From positions 930,001 through 994,000 of the forward strand of contig NW_024468251.1 of the NCBI RefSeq assembly GCF_002104995.1: a stretch of DNA of 64,000 bases, written 5' to 3'. Each line of letters starts with the position of its first letter. Position 1 is the stretch's first letter. Under the pieces are notes generated by a model. It worked only from the letters and a program-made list of their open reading frames with translations, ran no database searches and had not been told where the DNA came from. Both the position numbers and the translations under genes were made by a program. Below are positions 37,767 through 48,500 of the stretch, piece by piece. Source of the stretch: Linderina pennispora (taxonomy: Eukaryota > Kickxellomycota > Kickxellomycetes > Kickxellales > Kickxellaceae).

Positions 37767-40481
37767 CTAGTGGTGCTGGGGACCGCCGCCATAGCTGTTG
37801 TGGTGGCCCGGAGGACCCTGGCGCTGCTGATCGCGCTGCAGGCCCGGAGGAGGCACGGGGCCGTGGGCGTTGCTGTTGGCAGCCGCAGGGAGCTGGCGCT
37901 GCTGGGGCGGCTCGTCCATGGCGCTGGGGGCAACATACAGGCGCTTATCGATGACGGGCGGGATGGGCTGGATCTCGGTGCCCAGCTCCTGCTCAATCTT
38001 GTACAGGTTGAAGCGGTCCTCGTATGTGATCAGGTTAATGGCCAAGCCGAGGTGGCCAAAGCGGCCCGAGCGACCGATGCGGTGGAGGTAGGTCTCCGAG
38101 TTCTTGGGGAAGTCAAAGTTGATGACCACGTTAACAGCCTGGATGTCGATACCACGGGTGAGCAGGTCCGAGCACACCAGGTTACGGCAGGCGCCGTTGC
38201 GGAAGTCGTGGAAGACCCGGTTGCGGTGCGACTGCAGCATGCGGGCGTGGCTGTAGAAGCACGAGTAGCCGAGGTCGGTGATCTTCTTAGCCAGCAGCTC
38301 GACACGGTTGGTCGAGTTACAGAAGATAATGGACTGGTTGATCTGCAGCTTCGAGAAGAGAGTGTTGAGGCAGTTTCCCTGAATGGTGGGCAGTGATGCG
38401 CGCGTTACAACCTGGGTCTTCGAGTCCAGGAGAGCGCGGCGCACAACCACGAATCCGCTCGGCATTGTCGCACACCACGACGCGTCAGTGCGGCAAGTGT
38501 ACTTGACATCGCTGCGGTGCTTCGACTGCCGTGGGTGGCAGCGGGTCGGCCATATAGTCCACCGCCCACTGGTCAAGGGCTGGCCACCGCAGTGGCATCG
38601 CCTTCAGAGGACGCTGGCGAGCTGGCACCGCGAACCAGACGGAAGGACGAGGAGTAGCCGGCATGTAGCGCCAGAGTCTGCAGCTCGTCACGGAAACGCG
38701 CTGAGGAGGTGTAAGGTGGTGCCCGACTTCGACTTGGTAGAGGAGCCTTCCGACCCGCCAGCCTTGCACAGCCCAGGAGAGAATGGCGCGTGCGTGCCCT
38801 GCTTGGAACGCGCCGGACCAGACCCAGCTCCAAAGACGCTTGGCGCCATCCGTGTTCTCAGTCTTGTCAGCACCAGACTGGCCAGCGAAATAGCCAGTCC
38901 AGGCAGGGTTTTTGATCTGGTAGTGGTGCTGGTCGACCACCTCGTCGTGCCAGCCGACAACGTCCTCTCCCATCTCGAGGCTGAGCGTCTCCAGACGCTC
39001 CTCGATCCACTTCTGGTCTGCAGGCTTGCGCACGGTAAGCGTAATGGCCGACACCTCGTTGGCCGCGCCAGCATCCTGGATGGTACCCACACTGAGCCAG
39101 TAGCCGTACAGTTCCAAGAAAGCGTCCACCTGCTTCTCGGCAGCAATGCCAAGCTCACAAACAAGCTCGCGAATGAGTGGCAGGGCCGTAGCCTCGCTCA
39201 CAGGCTCATCCGCAGCGCTGGACCCCTTGATGCCGTTTGCTGCATGCGCGAGGAAGCGCACAGCCGCATTCTCGGCGCCATCCACAATGGCATCTGCCTT
39301 GACCTTGGTGTAGCCCTTGCTTGTCCAGTCAACCTGCGAGTCGTCGGATGGAGTGGCATGGCCCAGCTGCACGTACATGTCATGTCCAGGCGTGGCCAGC
39401 ACCGAGAGGGCGTGGCTCTGCTCAGAGCCAGAGTCCTCATCGGCATCGTACTTGTCTGCATCAGGGGACCAGCGCTTGGCCTCTGCAGCATTCGAGAACT
39501 CGACAAAGTCTTGGGTCTCAGTGGGGTTGTACACCAGCGCATTCGGCTTCTCGTACACAAGCGCCTTGGACGACACATCGTACGAGGCAAACAGGAGTGG
39601 GTCGCGTGTGGTCTCGGCCAGGCGCGTCTTGGCATCCTCATAGAACATCCAGCCCTCCGAAGTAAGCAGCTGGTGGTCAGATACGGGGAAGCAGTGGACC
39701 TTTTGGCGCTCTTCAACAAAAGCATAGTACTGGGTGACACCGCGCAGGGTTAGCTCGTCCATCAGGTTAATCTCGTAGGGCTTGTTCATGTGCTTGTCCT
39801 TGAAGCTCTTCACCACCAGCGGGAAGGTTGCCGAGTACAGCAGGATCTGGCGCTTCGGCGGGAAGAACGACAGCAGCTGCTCGATAACAGGCGTAAATTC
39901 GGGGCTGAGCAGCTTATCGGCCTCATCCATGATAAAGGTCTCGGCTTCGCTAAAGTCGGCTACGCCCTTGCCCGCCAGATCCAGCACGCGACCCGGGGTG
40001 CCAACCACAATGTGCACAGTGTCGCTTAACCGGATAATGTCGTCCTTGAGGGTGGTGCCACCGGTGGTCACCATGACCTGGACACCCATGTGCTTTCCCA
40101 GGGTCTTGCACACCTGCGACGTCTGCAGGGCCAGCTCACGGGTTGGCACCAGAATCAGGGCCTGGATCTTGGATACTGCTGTGTTGACCTTCTCCAGCGC
40201 GGGATAACGAACGCAGCAGTCTTTCCTGTGCCGTTCTTTGCACGAGCAAGGATATCGCGACCTGTCAGGGCAATCGGAATCGATTCCTCCTGGATTGGCG
40301 ACGGGCGCTCGAAGCCGGCCTCGAAGATGCCCATGAGCAGCTCGCGCCGGAGGTAGTAGTCCTCAAACTCGTTGCCCTTGGTTGCCGTGACATCCTCGGT
40401 CTGGGGGCGCGTGTCCTTGGTCGGAAGATTCAGCGACTTCTTCCAGTCTTCGTTACTGTTCGGCAGATGCGAATTGGCCAT
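37767..40481 (-). CDS. DHH1: DEAD-box RNA helicase DHH1 (DDX6), interrupted by an intein
   Basis: The start is ATG 40481 and the stop TAG at 37767. The N-extein (263 residues) holds the Q-motif region, AKNGTGKT (motif I), PTRELALQ (Ia), DEAD (II) and SAT (III). The C-extein (201 residues) holds SIIFCNS (IV), [12 protein letters not shown] (V) and [11 protein letters not shown] (VI), and ends in a Gly/Gln/Pro-rich tail. Without the intein the protein is 464 residues, a normal DHH1 length. It represses translation and activates decapping in P-bodies. The intein splits it between QKVH and [10 protein letters not shown], just before lobe 2. One base is missing at about 40207: ATCCCGCGCTGG should code IPALE. 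Four extra bases lie within the intein. Confidence 0.93.
38373..39693 (-). other. Intein in DHH1 with degenerate LAGLIDADG endonuclease
   Basis: The insert starts at Cys1 ([15 protein letters not shown], block A) and ends TIQGN before the extein Cys. Removing four single surplus bases (near 38783, 38713, 38573 and 38510) gives 439 residues in one frame. Block B is ATPGHDMYV at about residues 100-108. An endonuclease-type first motif, [11 protein letters not shown], lies at about 193-203. The second, [14 protein letters not shown], lies at about 301-314, followed by [19 protein letters not shown]. Block F is [15 protein letters not shown]. Both motifs lack the usual aspartate (GDG reads SVG, ADG reads AGG), so cutting activity is probably lost. 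The penultimate residue is Gly rather than the common His. Splicing residues Cys1, the block B Thr/His, the terminal Asn and Cys+1 are all present. Confidence 0.93.
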
Positions 40482-41094
40482 CGTAAGCTAGTGTCGAAAA
40501 AGTGAAGAGAATACTTTGTAACGAAGGCTATAATACAACAGAAATAAAGGTAGGTGAAGGAGAGGAGAGCAGTGGGAATAAGAAATAGCGAGGCGCTCTG
40601 GCTATTGGGTTGGGAGAGCTAGTGCAGCAGCAGCAGCAGCAGAGAAAGAGACAAGGTGCGAAAGGTGGCTAGTGCTGCTTTGGAGAGTATAGGCGATGCA
40701 AAGAGCAGAAGGGCGTTTGAATTGGGCTCTCGCTTGAGATACCGTCTGCTGATTTTGTTGCTTGCTGGTGAGCTGAGATGCGTGGTCAAGTGTTCTAATC
40801 GAGCAGGCGTCAAAAATATAGATTTGGCCTGGCGTAGTGCGCGCTTGGTTTTTGCGGTGTTAATAAGAAAGTTAGAGAACAAAAGTAGCTGCGACAAAAG
40901 AAACGAGTCGAAAAAGTTCAGTTAAAATTCAATGAAAAAAGTGCGAGAAGAAGAGAGAGGGACGGCAAGCAAGCCGACACGCGTGCATGGAGTCATCATC
41001 AGTACTGGGCGCCTAGCAAAAAAAAAAAAAAAACCGAAAGTTGATGGTAAGCTCGCTTTCTGTGGGGAGTGGGCAAAATTTTCTAAAACTTTAG
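40482..41094. other. DHH1 promoter region and STR2 3' flank
   Basis: About 610 bases. A CAG run lies at 40624-40642 and an A-run at 41019-41034. No gene seen. Confidence 0.5.
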
Positions 41095-42924
41095 CTACTG
41101 TGAAGCCGGGGCTGGGATTGCGTCCAGTGCCGATTGGAACATGGCCAGCAGCTGGGGTCGGGGCTCGAGCCCGACGCTGACGCGCACCAGATCAGCGCGC
41201 ACACCGTACTGGGCAGCCCATTCGAGCTCGGTGAAGTGGGCCAGGATGGTGTAGGGCGAGGCCAGCGTGAAGTTTGTTCCCAGCGATGGTCCCTTGCAGC
41301 AGAGCAGGTGATTGTAGAACGCCTTCGAAGCTTCCTCGCCACCGTGGAACACGACCGACAGCAGGCCGCCAAAGCCAGCGTCGGGCCCAGAGCGCTGGAT
41401 CCTGGCATAGCACTCGGGGGTCGTGTACTTGGGGTAGTTCACCTGGTCGACCTTGTCGCTGGCGCGCAAAAGCTCAACCACGGCCAGCGCGTTGTCGTTG
41501 ATCCTAGAAACGCGATACATAAAGTCACGCGAGTTGCGCTCCAGGAAAATGGCATCCTCGCACCACAGAAGATCCTCATACAGCGCGCCGAACGATGCCT
41601 TCAGAGAGCCGTAGAACGGCTGGCCCGGGTTCAGCACAATGCTGCCAGCCATGACGTTGCTGTCGCCGCTGAACACCTTAGTCAGGCTTGAGACCACAGC
41701 GTCGGCCCAGCTCAGCGCGTCGACATTGGCGATGCTGCCCAGCGTCTCGTCGACCACCAGTGCTGCGTTATACTTGTTGGCCAGAGCGCGCAGGCGCGGC
41801 AAATCTGCAGTCTTCAGCAGCGGGTTGCTCGGACATTCGGTAAAGATGGCCAGAATTGGGTCGTTTTCCTGGTGATGGCGCTCCAGGATCTGCTCGAGCT
41901 CCAGGTAATCGTCGCCCTCGCCATGGCCCAGGAAGTATGCGCCAGGACCAAACTTTTGCAAAATCTTGAGCGTATCAGTATACGGGAATCCAAAGCAGAT
42001 GCTCTTTCCCTGGCGTACCTTCAGCAGCGCCTGGTGGGAGTGGAACACAGCGCTCATCCCCGTCGCCACAATGTAGACATCGTCAGAGCTCAATCCCACC
42101 GCCTTGCTGGCGCCTGCGTCCGCGCCATCTGCACGCGAATGCTCGCCCATGGCATCAGCAATGCGGCGCCGCAGTGCCTCCTTCATCTCCGCCGCATACT
42201 TGAGGTCAAAGTTGCGCCCAAAGCGCTCCTCCAGGTAGGTGTCGGCCTCGAGGGCAGCGTCAACTGATGGCAGGCCCTGTGCTACCGACCCACGGCTGTA
42301 TCCGCTCTTGCTGCCGCGGCGCGCTGCGCTCGCTCCGTTCACTGCGGTGTACGGGCTGGTCGCCGACTCATACTCTTCGTTAATCCGCGCAATGTTCAAG
42401 CAATAGTCGGCCAAGCGCGCCGAGATTCCGTCGCCTGTGTGCTGCCAGTACTGCTTGGCCAGCGGGAACAAGTCTTCGGGGAAAAGCACGCAGTAGATGG
42501 TGACTGCGCTCTTCAATACCGAGCCCATGGTGTCAAGTGCCGCGGCCTGTTTGTTAATTGGCTCCACGACATGCTGGACAACCCGGACCTGGCCTTGGTG
42601 TGGCAGCGCGTAGGAATTGGCGCCCTGCTGCTTGGGTGCCTGGTCGTAGATGAACTGTACACAGCGGTCTGCGCATGCCTGGGAGGGGAACAGCATTGCA
42701 GTCTCGTTGGGCAGTGCGAAGCGGTCCTTGACATTGGCTACTAGTGCCTGGATGGGCATGGCGATAAAGAAGCGTGGGTATCCACTGACCATGCGGTTCA
42801 CAACGCGAGGGTCACCCTTCTCGTAGTCGACATTGTCCTCCCATGTCGGAAGTGATACGGACACGGCATACTTTGTGTTGGGCGGTACGCTCTCGCCGAG
42901 GGGGACTTGGGGAATCAGTATCAT
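41095..42924 (-). CDS. STR2: Cystathionine gamma-synthase (STR2-like)
   Basis: The frame is intact from ATG 42924 (MILIPQVPLGE), 609 residues, close to yeast STR2. The C-terminal two thirds is the Cys/Met-metabolism PLP fold: VVDETLGSIANVDAL carries the cofactor-pairing Asp, and SSLTKVFSGDSNVMAG carries the PLP-binding Lys. The N-terminal 200 residues form the extra domain of fungal CGS enzymes. The reaction joins cysteine with an activated homoserine ester to give cystathionine, the transsulfuration route to methionine. A Ser-rich linker (RRGSKSGYSRGS) sits between the halves. Divergent from RPN3. Confidence 0.88.
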   Translation of the reverse strand: MILIPQVPLGESVPPNTKYAVSVSLPTWEDNVDYEKGDPRVVNRMVSGYPRFFIAMPIQALVANVKDRFALPNETAMLFPSQACADRCVQFIYDQAPKQQGANSYALPHQGQVRVVQHVVEPINKQAAALDTMGSVLKSAVTIYCVLFPEDLFPLAKQYWQHTGDGISARLADYCLNIARINEEYESATSPYTAVNGASAARRGSKSGYSRGSVAQGLPSVDAALEADTYLEERFGRNFDLKYAAEMKEALRRRIADAMGEHSRADGADAGASKAVGLSSDDVYIVATGMSAVFHSHQALLKVRQGKSICFGFPYTDTLKILQKFGPGAYFLGHGEGDDYLELEQILERHHQENDPILAIFTECPSNPLLKTADLPRLRALANKYNAALVVDETLGSIANVDALSWADAVVSSLTKVFSGDSNVMAGSIVLNPGQPFYGSLKASFGALYEDLLWCEDAIFLERNSRDFMYRVSRINDNALAVVELLRASDKVDQVNYPKYTTPECYARIQRSGPDAGFGGLLSVVFHGGEEASKAFYNHLLCCKGPSLGTNFTLASPYTILAHFTELEWAAQYGVRADLVRVSVGLEPRPQLLAMFQSALDAIPAPASQ

Positions 42925-43322
42925 TGGCAATTGAAGCGAAAAAGCCTTGTTTTATTTTGTGCAATGTGGGATTGGGGTGCGAGAAAGAAAAGATAAAGCT
43001 ATGAGCAATTAGAAGCGCACACCAGGCATCTGGTGCCTTTTATAGTTTGCAAATAGGGGCATGGTACCAGCATTGATCAACCGTCAGTGCTGAAAATCAC
43101 AATTGATTCGGCACGGGCTTGGCAGGGACTGATCAATCACGTAGCCTAGATCGGCGATTACTGACGTGGCCCAAAGCCCCTTCAGTTTCCAGAGGCAACG
43201 TATGCAGCCGAGCCGATGGCAGGGTGCAGTGCAGACATTTGACGCAAGCAGCTCTTCTTTGACATCGCTTTTTCACACATATTCCTAAATTTCACACCTT
43301 TTTTGAAATTCCCCGAGCACTA
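42925..43322. promoter_or_regulatory. Shared divergent promoter region, STR2 / RPN3
   Basis: About 400 bases separate the two starts. Several TGATCAA/TTGATCA-like blocks (about 43075, 43130) recur. This is only a likely promoter by position; no yeast PACE element (GGTGGCAAA) was found. Confidence 0.4.
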
Positions 43323-44875
43323 ATGACGAACAACGAGGAGGCTGCATCGATGGAGGTTGAGCTGACTGAGGAGCAGAAGGTGGCCGAGGCCCAGCGCATT
43401 CTACGTGAAGGTAAAGATACTATGAGGGTGAGGTCCTTGCAATTTCGCAGCTGCACGCATGCGTACTGACCGCCATTTGGGTAGATCTCGTGCGCAATGT
43501 CAAATTCCTGGAGCGGGGGGCCAGCGAGTCAGAGGTGCACTATATCCACCGTGCGATGCGCACTACATTTGCTCTCCGGAAGCGCCTGGAGCACCGGTCC
43601 TGGGCAAGGTAGTTGCCGAGTACAGCAGCAGCGATAGCCCGGCCGTGGCCAAGGCGCTCGAGATTGCGGCAGCAGCCCTAGGCACCAGTGGCGGCAAGAC
43701 TGAGGGCGAGGTGAAGGCGTGCGTGCCAGAGGTAGCCCTCTATTTTGGACTGCTGGTGCAGATGCACCTTTCTGGACACTAAGGAATATGCAAAGGGGTC
43801 GGAGCTCTCGCATGCGCTGATTGGGGTTGTGAACAGTGTGCAGCGGCGGACCGTCGACCCGATTGCGGGCCGCGTGTTCTTCTACTTTTCGCGATTCTAC
43901 GAGGTCGGCAACTCGCTGGCCAACGCGCGGCCGACCCTGCTGAGCGCGCTGCAGACAGCAACCCTGACGGGTATGAAGGAGTCGCAGGCCACGCTGCTGA
44001 CGCTGCTGCTGCGCAACTACATCTACTACAGGCTATATGAGCAGGCTGAGCGGCTGGCGGCGAAGACGGCGTTCCCGACAGACGCGCCTAACAGTGTGCT
44101 GGCGCGGTACCTGTACTACATGGGACGGATCGAGGCCGTGCAGCTCAACTACACGGTGGCGCACACACACCTGCTAGAGGCGACGCGCAAAGCTGCATCG
44201 AATGCGGCGACGGCCGGGTTCCAGCAGACGGTGCACAAGCTGTACGTGATTGTGGAGCTGCTGATGGGCAACATTCCGGAGCGCTCGCTGTTCCGGCAGG
44301 CGATCCTGAAGAAGCCGCTGCAGCCGTACCTGGAGCTGACGCAGGCGGTGCGCATCGGCGATCTGGCGCAGTTCCAGAGCGTGGTGGGCCAGTACCGCGA
44401 CAAGTTCCTGCAGGACCAGGTGCTGGTGCTGATCCAGCGCCTGCGGCACAACGTGATCAAGGCAGGTATCCGCAGCATCAGCGCTGCGTACTCGCGGATC
44501 TCGCTGCGGGACATCTGCTACAAGCTGCACCTGGACAGCGAGGAGGACGCCGAGTACATTGTGGCCAAGGCAATCCGCGACGGCGTCATTGATGCGACGA
44601 TTGACCATGAGAGGGGCTTTGTCAAGAGCTCAGAGATCCAGGATGTGTACAGCACCAGCGACCCGCAGCAGGCGTTCGACAAGCGCATTGCGTTCTGCCT
44701 GAACCTGCACAACGAGTCGGTGGTTGCCATGCGCTATCCGGGCAGGGATCACCGCAAGGACATTGCCGATGTCAACGATGCAGTCAGACGCGAGCGCGAG
44801 CTGGCACAGGAGCTGGCCAGCGAGGAGTTTGACGACGGAATGGACGACGACGACATGATGGACGATGGGCTCTAA
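43323..44875 (+). CDS. RPN3: 26S proteasome regulatory subunit RPN3 (PSMD3)
   Basis: Exon 1 is 43323-43410. The 74-bp intron 43411-43484 has donor GTAAAG, branch ACTGAC and acceptor GTAG. Exon 2 resumes in phase (Glu-Asp-Leu-Val). The protein is mostly TPR-like helices. The PCI domain follows (RLRHNVIKAGIRSISAAY, then YSRISLRDICYKL), and the acidic tail DDGMDDDDMMDDGL ends at TAA. RPN3 is a lid subunit of the 19S particle. Two single-base breaks occur. At about 43602 a G is missing from CCGGTCC (giving HRVLGK). At about 43773 a T is extra in CACCTTTCTGG (giving HLLDTKEY). Confidence 0.93.
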
Positions 44876-44963
44876 GCATTTTCAAGTCGGTCCCTCGCTC
44901 TACCTTTTACATTTCTTTCTCAGTGTCTCTACTCTTTTAAAAAGCCATTCGGCCAAACAAGAT

Positions 44964-45401
44964 CTATTGCTTCTTTGCCTTGCTGTCCTGCTCTCTGTCC
45001 TCAAGCTCCTCGATCCCATGCTGCGTAGACGAAGGCGGACCAGCACAAGGTTTGCTGCCACGACGGCTGCGATCGCCGATGCCGCTGTCTTCCCAGCAAA
45101 CACGTACTTTAGCGTCATAAAGTACACCATGATGGGCATAATAAGCAAGAGCAGCGAGAATGCCACTAGCTTGCGCACGACATGCGACGGCACGCGCGGT
45201 GTGCCGGACAGCCAACCCGTCGTCGCCATCGGCGTCGCTGTCGCTGTCGCTGTCGCTGTCAGGCACGATTGCGGCTATCTCCGCGTTTGGGCTGCTCCTG
45301 CTTGTGCTGCCTGCGTTGCCGCGGCGCATTATCGGCAGGACTCTGCTTTGGCGGGCTGCTGCTGCTGCCTCTTGCTAGCTGATTTCCTTTGACTTTGGCA
45401 T
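44964..45401 (-). CDS. VMA21: V-ATPase assembly factor VMA21-like
   Basis: The core VVRKLVAFSLLLLIMPIMVYF, then a short loop, then ASAIAAVVAANLVLV matches the two-helix VMA21 family. The C-terminus, after removing two surplus C bases near 45040 and 45021, reads AFVYAAWDEE and ends KAKKQ, a KxKxx-type ER-retrieval signal. An N-terminal Asp-Ser repeat (DSDSDSDSD, coded at 45232-45265) precedes the first helix. The proposed start, ATG 45401 (MPKSKEI), needs one or two further corrections before the core, so the N-terminus is less sure. VMA21 escorts the V0 sector out of the ER. Convergent with RPN3, 88 bp apart. Confidence 0.75.
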
Positions 45402-45537
45402 GGCTCCGAATTTGCAAGCGAAATGAGATGAGGCTGTTTTGAGAATTAGTGTAGAATAGAAAAGAGGCAGTGGGGCCAAGGCGGCTATAAAAGTGTAAAA
45501 GGTGTACAGGGTGGGGTGGGTGTGGTTGGCGAGGGGG
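45402..45537. other. Short tandem region between VMA21 and MSS4
   Basis: Both flanking genes are on the minus strand. This is the MSS4 3' UTR and VMA21 promoter. Nothing else seen. Confidence 0.4.
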
Positions 45538-48500
45538 TTAGATCATGCTGTGCTCGCGGCAGATCTCCTGGTACGTTGTGCGCTCAAACTGCTCGAGCAG
45601 CGGCAAGACGTCGGCCGAGTTGCCCGAGCGAGTTGACCATGAAGCGGAGGAAGCGCAGGCCGTACTTGCGCGGGTTCACCGCCGAGATCTCTCTGCCGTC
45701 GTGGACGATGGACTTGACAAAGTGCTCGGTGCGCTTGACCATGTTGTAGGGCGTCAGGATGTCGATGACACCCAGGTAGTAGATCAGCTGCGCCGGCTCG
45801 TCGCGCTCACTGGTCGACAGAATACCGCCGTCCTCGCGGTAGAACACCGAGTGGCGCAGCTCGCGGAACATCGACTGCGGCAGCGGCGGCGCCGAGCCCA
45901 GCGGCAACGCGTCCAGCGCGACGGGGTGCACACGCTGCACCTTGATCGCGGATGGTGTGCGCGCGCGTCAGCCGGTTCTGGCGCTGCACGTCAGTGGTCT
46001 GCGGGTCGAACACTGATAGCGTCGTGTCGCGCAGCTTGGAGGCTGTTGCCCTTTGTCAGGTCGTGGATGCCAACCAGCAGGCTGTAGTCCATGATGTTGA
46101 GCCTTATCAACAGCGTGACGTCCTCGATCAGCTGCTGCACAAACTCGCGCCGCTTGTGCGGCCCCAGGCGCAGGCGCTCGCCCATCTTGACCCAGTTCTT
46201 GTCCTTCATGCACGCGCGCGGCTTGGCTGCAGCCTCGGCGCTGAGCTCGCGGCCCAGCATCGAGCCCTTGAGGTCAAACTGCGCGTGGATGTCCTTGTTG
46301 GGCGGCAGGATGTTGCTCATGACAATAAAGTGCACCTTGCGGCCCTGCGGCAGCTTGATCCGGTGCAGTCCGTAGATCCGCGACAGCAGCGTGTTCGGGT
46401 GGTCGCGCACAAACTCAGTAGTACTGCGCCAGGATCCGCCGCATAAACTTGTGCTCCGTGTGGTGCACCGTCTTGATGATGAAGCGGTAGTCCTGCGAGT
46501 AGTAGAAGAACGAGCCCGACTTGCCCGACGACCCGACCTCGCTGAGGATGTACTTGTCCGTCAGCGACACCAGGTACTCCTCTGTCGACAGGTGGAACGC
46601 CTCGCGGATGCACCGGAAAACCCAGGGCGCGTAGTCCTTGAACTTGAAGTCGTAGCGCGACGACGGCGTCATCTCGTCACCCACAACGTCAAACGAGTAC
46701 TTGTGTGCTGCCATGTAGTCCTCTGGGCGCACCGGCCGCGCGTCCTTGGACTCACACCGAGACACCGACACACGGATGCCAGTCAGCATATTGTACATCA
46801 GCACGTAGTTGACGTGGCCTGGCGCAATCTGCGTGCCGATCGGTATGAATGCCTGCACTGCCGACCGACGCCGCGACCCGCGCAGCGTCCGCTTCTCGTC
46901 GCGTGCGTGGGTCATGTCTGAGAAGTCACCCGTATTGCGCGGCGGCCGCATGTTGGTCGATGACCGTGACGCAGTTAGCATATCAATCTTGTCGCCGGCG
47001 ACTGTGTTGCGCCTGGTCATCGGAACCCCGCGACCGGCTGAACGCATGAGGCCCTCGACGTCACCGTCGTACCCAGCCTCAATCTCTGGTCTGCGCGCGC
47101 GCTTCTCCGACTCGCGTGCCCTGCGCATGCTGCTGTGCGTGCTGGACCGGCCAAACGAGCGGTTCGATGCCCTCGACTCATCGTCAAAGGCGACATGGTT
47201 CGACATTGTGAGGGCCAGCTCAGTCATGCTCTGCTGCTGCTGCTGCTGCTGCAGTGCTATGTCTCGGCGCGTGGCCATCGTCCATGTCGTCCATGTCGTC
47301 GTCGCTGTACATACTCCGCCGAGCACGGCCAAAGTCGAACGAATTGGCGCGGTGCTCCGAGACTCAGGGAGTACTGTTTGCTGGCCTGACGACGCTGTGC
47401 CTCGGCCTGAGCGGCAACCAGGTCGCAGTCCGCTGCTACCGGCTCGTCGTCTGCCGATGACTCCTCGTACAGCTCGCTAGCAATGTCTGTCAGCGGCGAC
47501 AGTGGCATCACCGCTGTTGCTGCTGCACCCACAGAGACTGGAGATCCGACACCGCTGAAGCCGTTCGAGGCTGCTACACCGTTGGCCGCCATGGCACCAG
47601 GGGCTACTGACCGCACATAATACTTTTCGGTGGTCACCGATGCGCGCACAGCCAGGCGCCGCCGCTGGCGCTCCGACATGTGCGACCCCTCGCTGTCACT
47701 GGGCTCGTTCCACGACGCACGGACTGACCTCGCTGATACTGCGTGCCTTGAGATTGGACTCTGCTATTACAAACGCGCCTGTGCTATTGTTGTTGGTGTT
47801 GATGTTTGTGTTGCTCGCTGCTGTAAGGTCGCTGGAGGTTGTCAGGGCCGCACCGTGGCAGCCCTCGGTCTCCGAGTCGGCATAGTACATTGGTGCATCG
47901 CCCTGAGCAGCGCCTGTCTGGATGTTGTCGTGGCTCGTCAACCTGTCGGCAAGCGATGGAAGGTCTATGTAGAAAAGCGGAAAAGCGGTTATGCACGCAA
48001 TTTAGTGTTTCTGGATACAGGATACTGAAGATGGTCGCTGTCGGATGTCCAAAGTATGGCGGGAAATGGCACAATTGTTTGAAAACAAGGAGTGAAAGGG
48101 CCTTTGTGCTGCAGCTCGATTTGGCAGCAGCGCTTTGTAGTATGAGAATGCCAATAGCAAATGGATGCAGCGTGCCAAGATATAAAGAGAGGAGAGAAGG
48201 CCGGTGTGCACGAATGAGGCCACTAAAAATAAATGCAGAGCGTGGCCAAGGAAGGCGAGAGAATAAAGAAGGGGGCAGAGCTGGCTCAGAAAAGAAAAAT
48301 CGCCCAAGAGCAGGCAAGAGCAAACACCCCTGAAACCAGCTCGGGAAAATAATGCCCACCTCCTTATCTGAGACTCGACTAATAATGCGAGTTGCGGTCA
48401 GCTGCCTGAAGTGGGGAAATCGGAGACAGCACAAAAAGGAGGGACGGCGCGCCTTTTCCGCACGACTCTTTCACGGCAGCCAGCAAAACAGGCTTGGCAG

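Noticed and set aside
38373..39693. Spliceosomal intron in DHH1 instead of an intein
   Set aside because: The insert is translatable (after correcting four single bases), carries intein splicing blocks at both ends, and its borders are TGC...AAC|TGC without GT-AG.
38383..39753. 456-codon + strand open frame across the intein
   Set aside because: The minus strand has intein blocks flanked by DHH1 exteins. The + frame has no recognisable domain.
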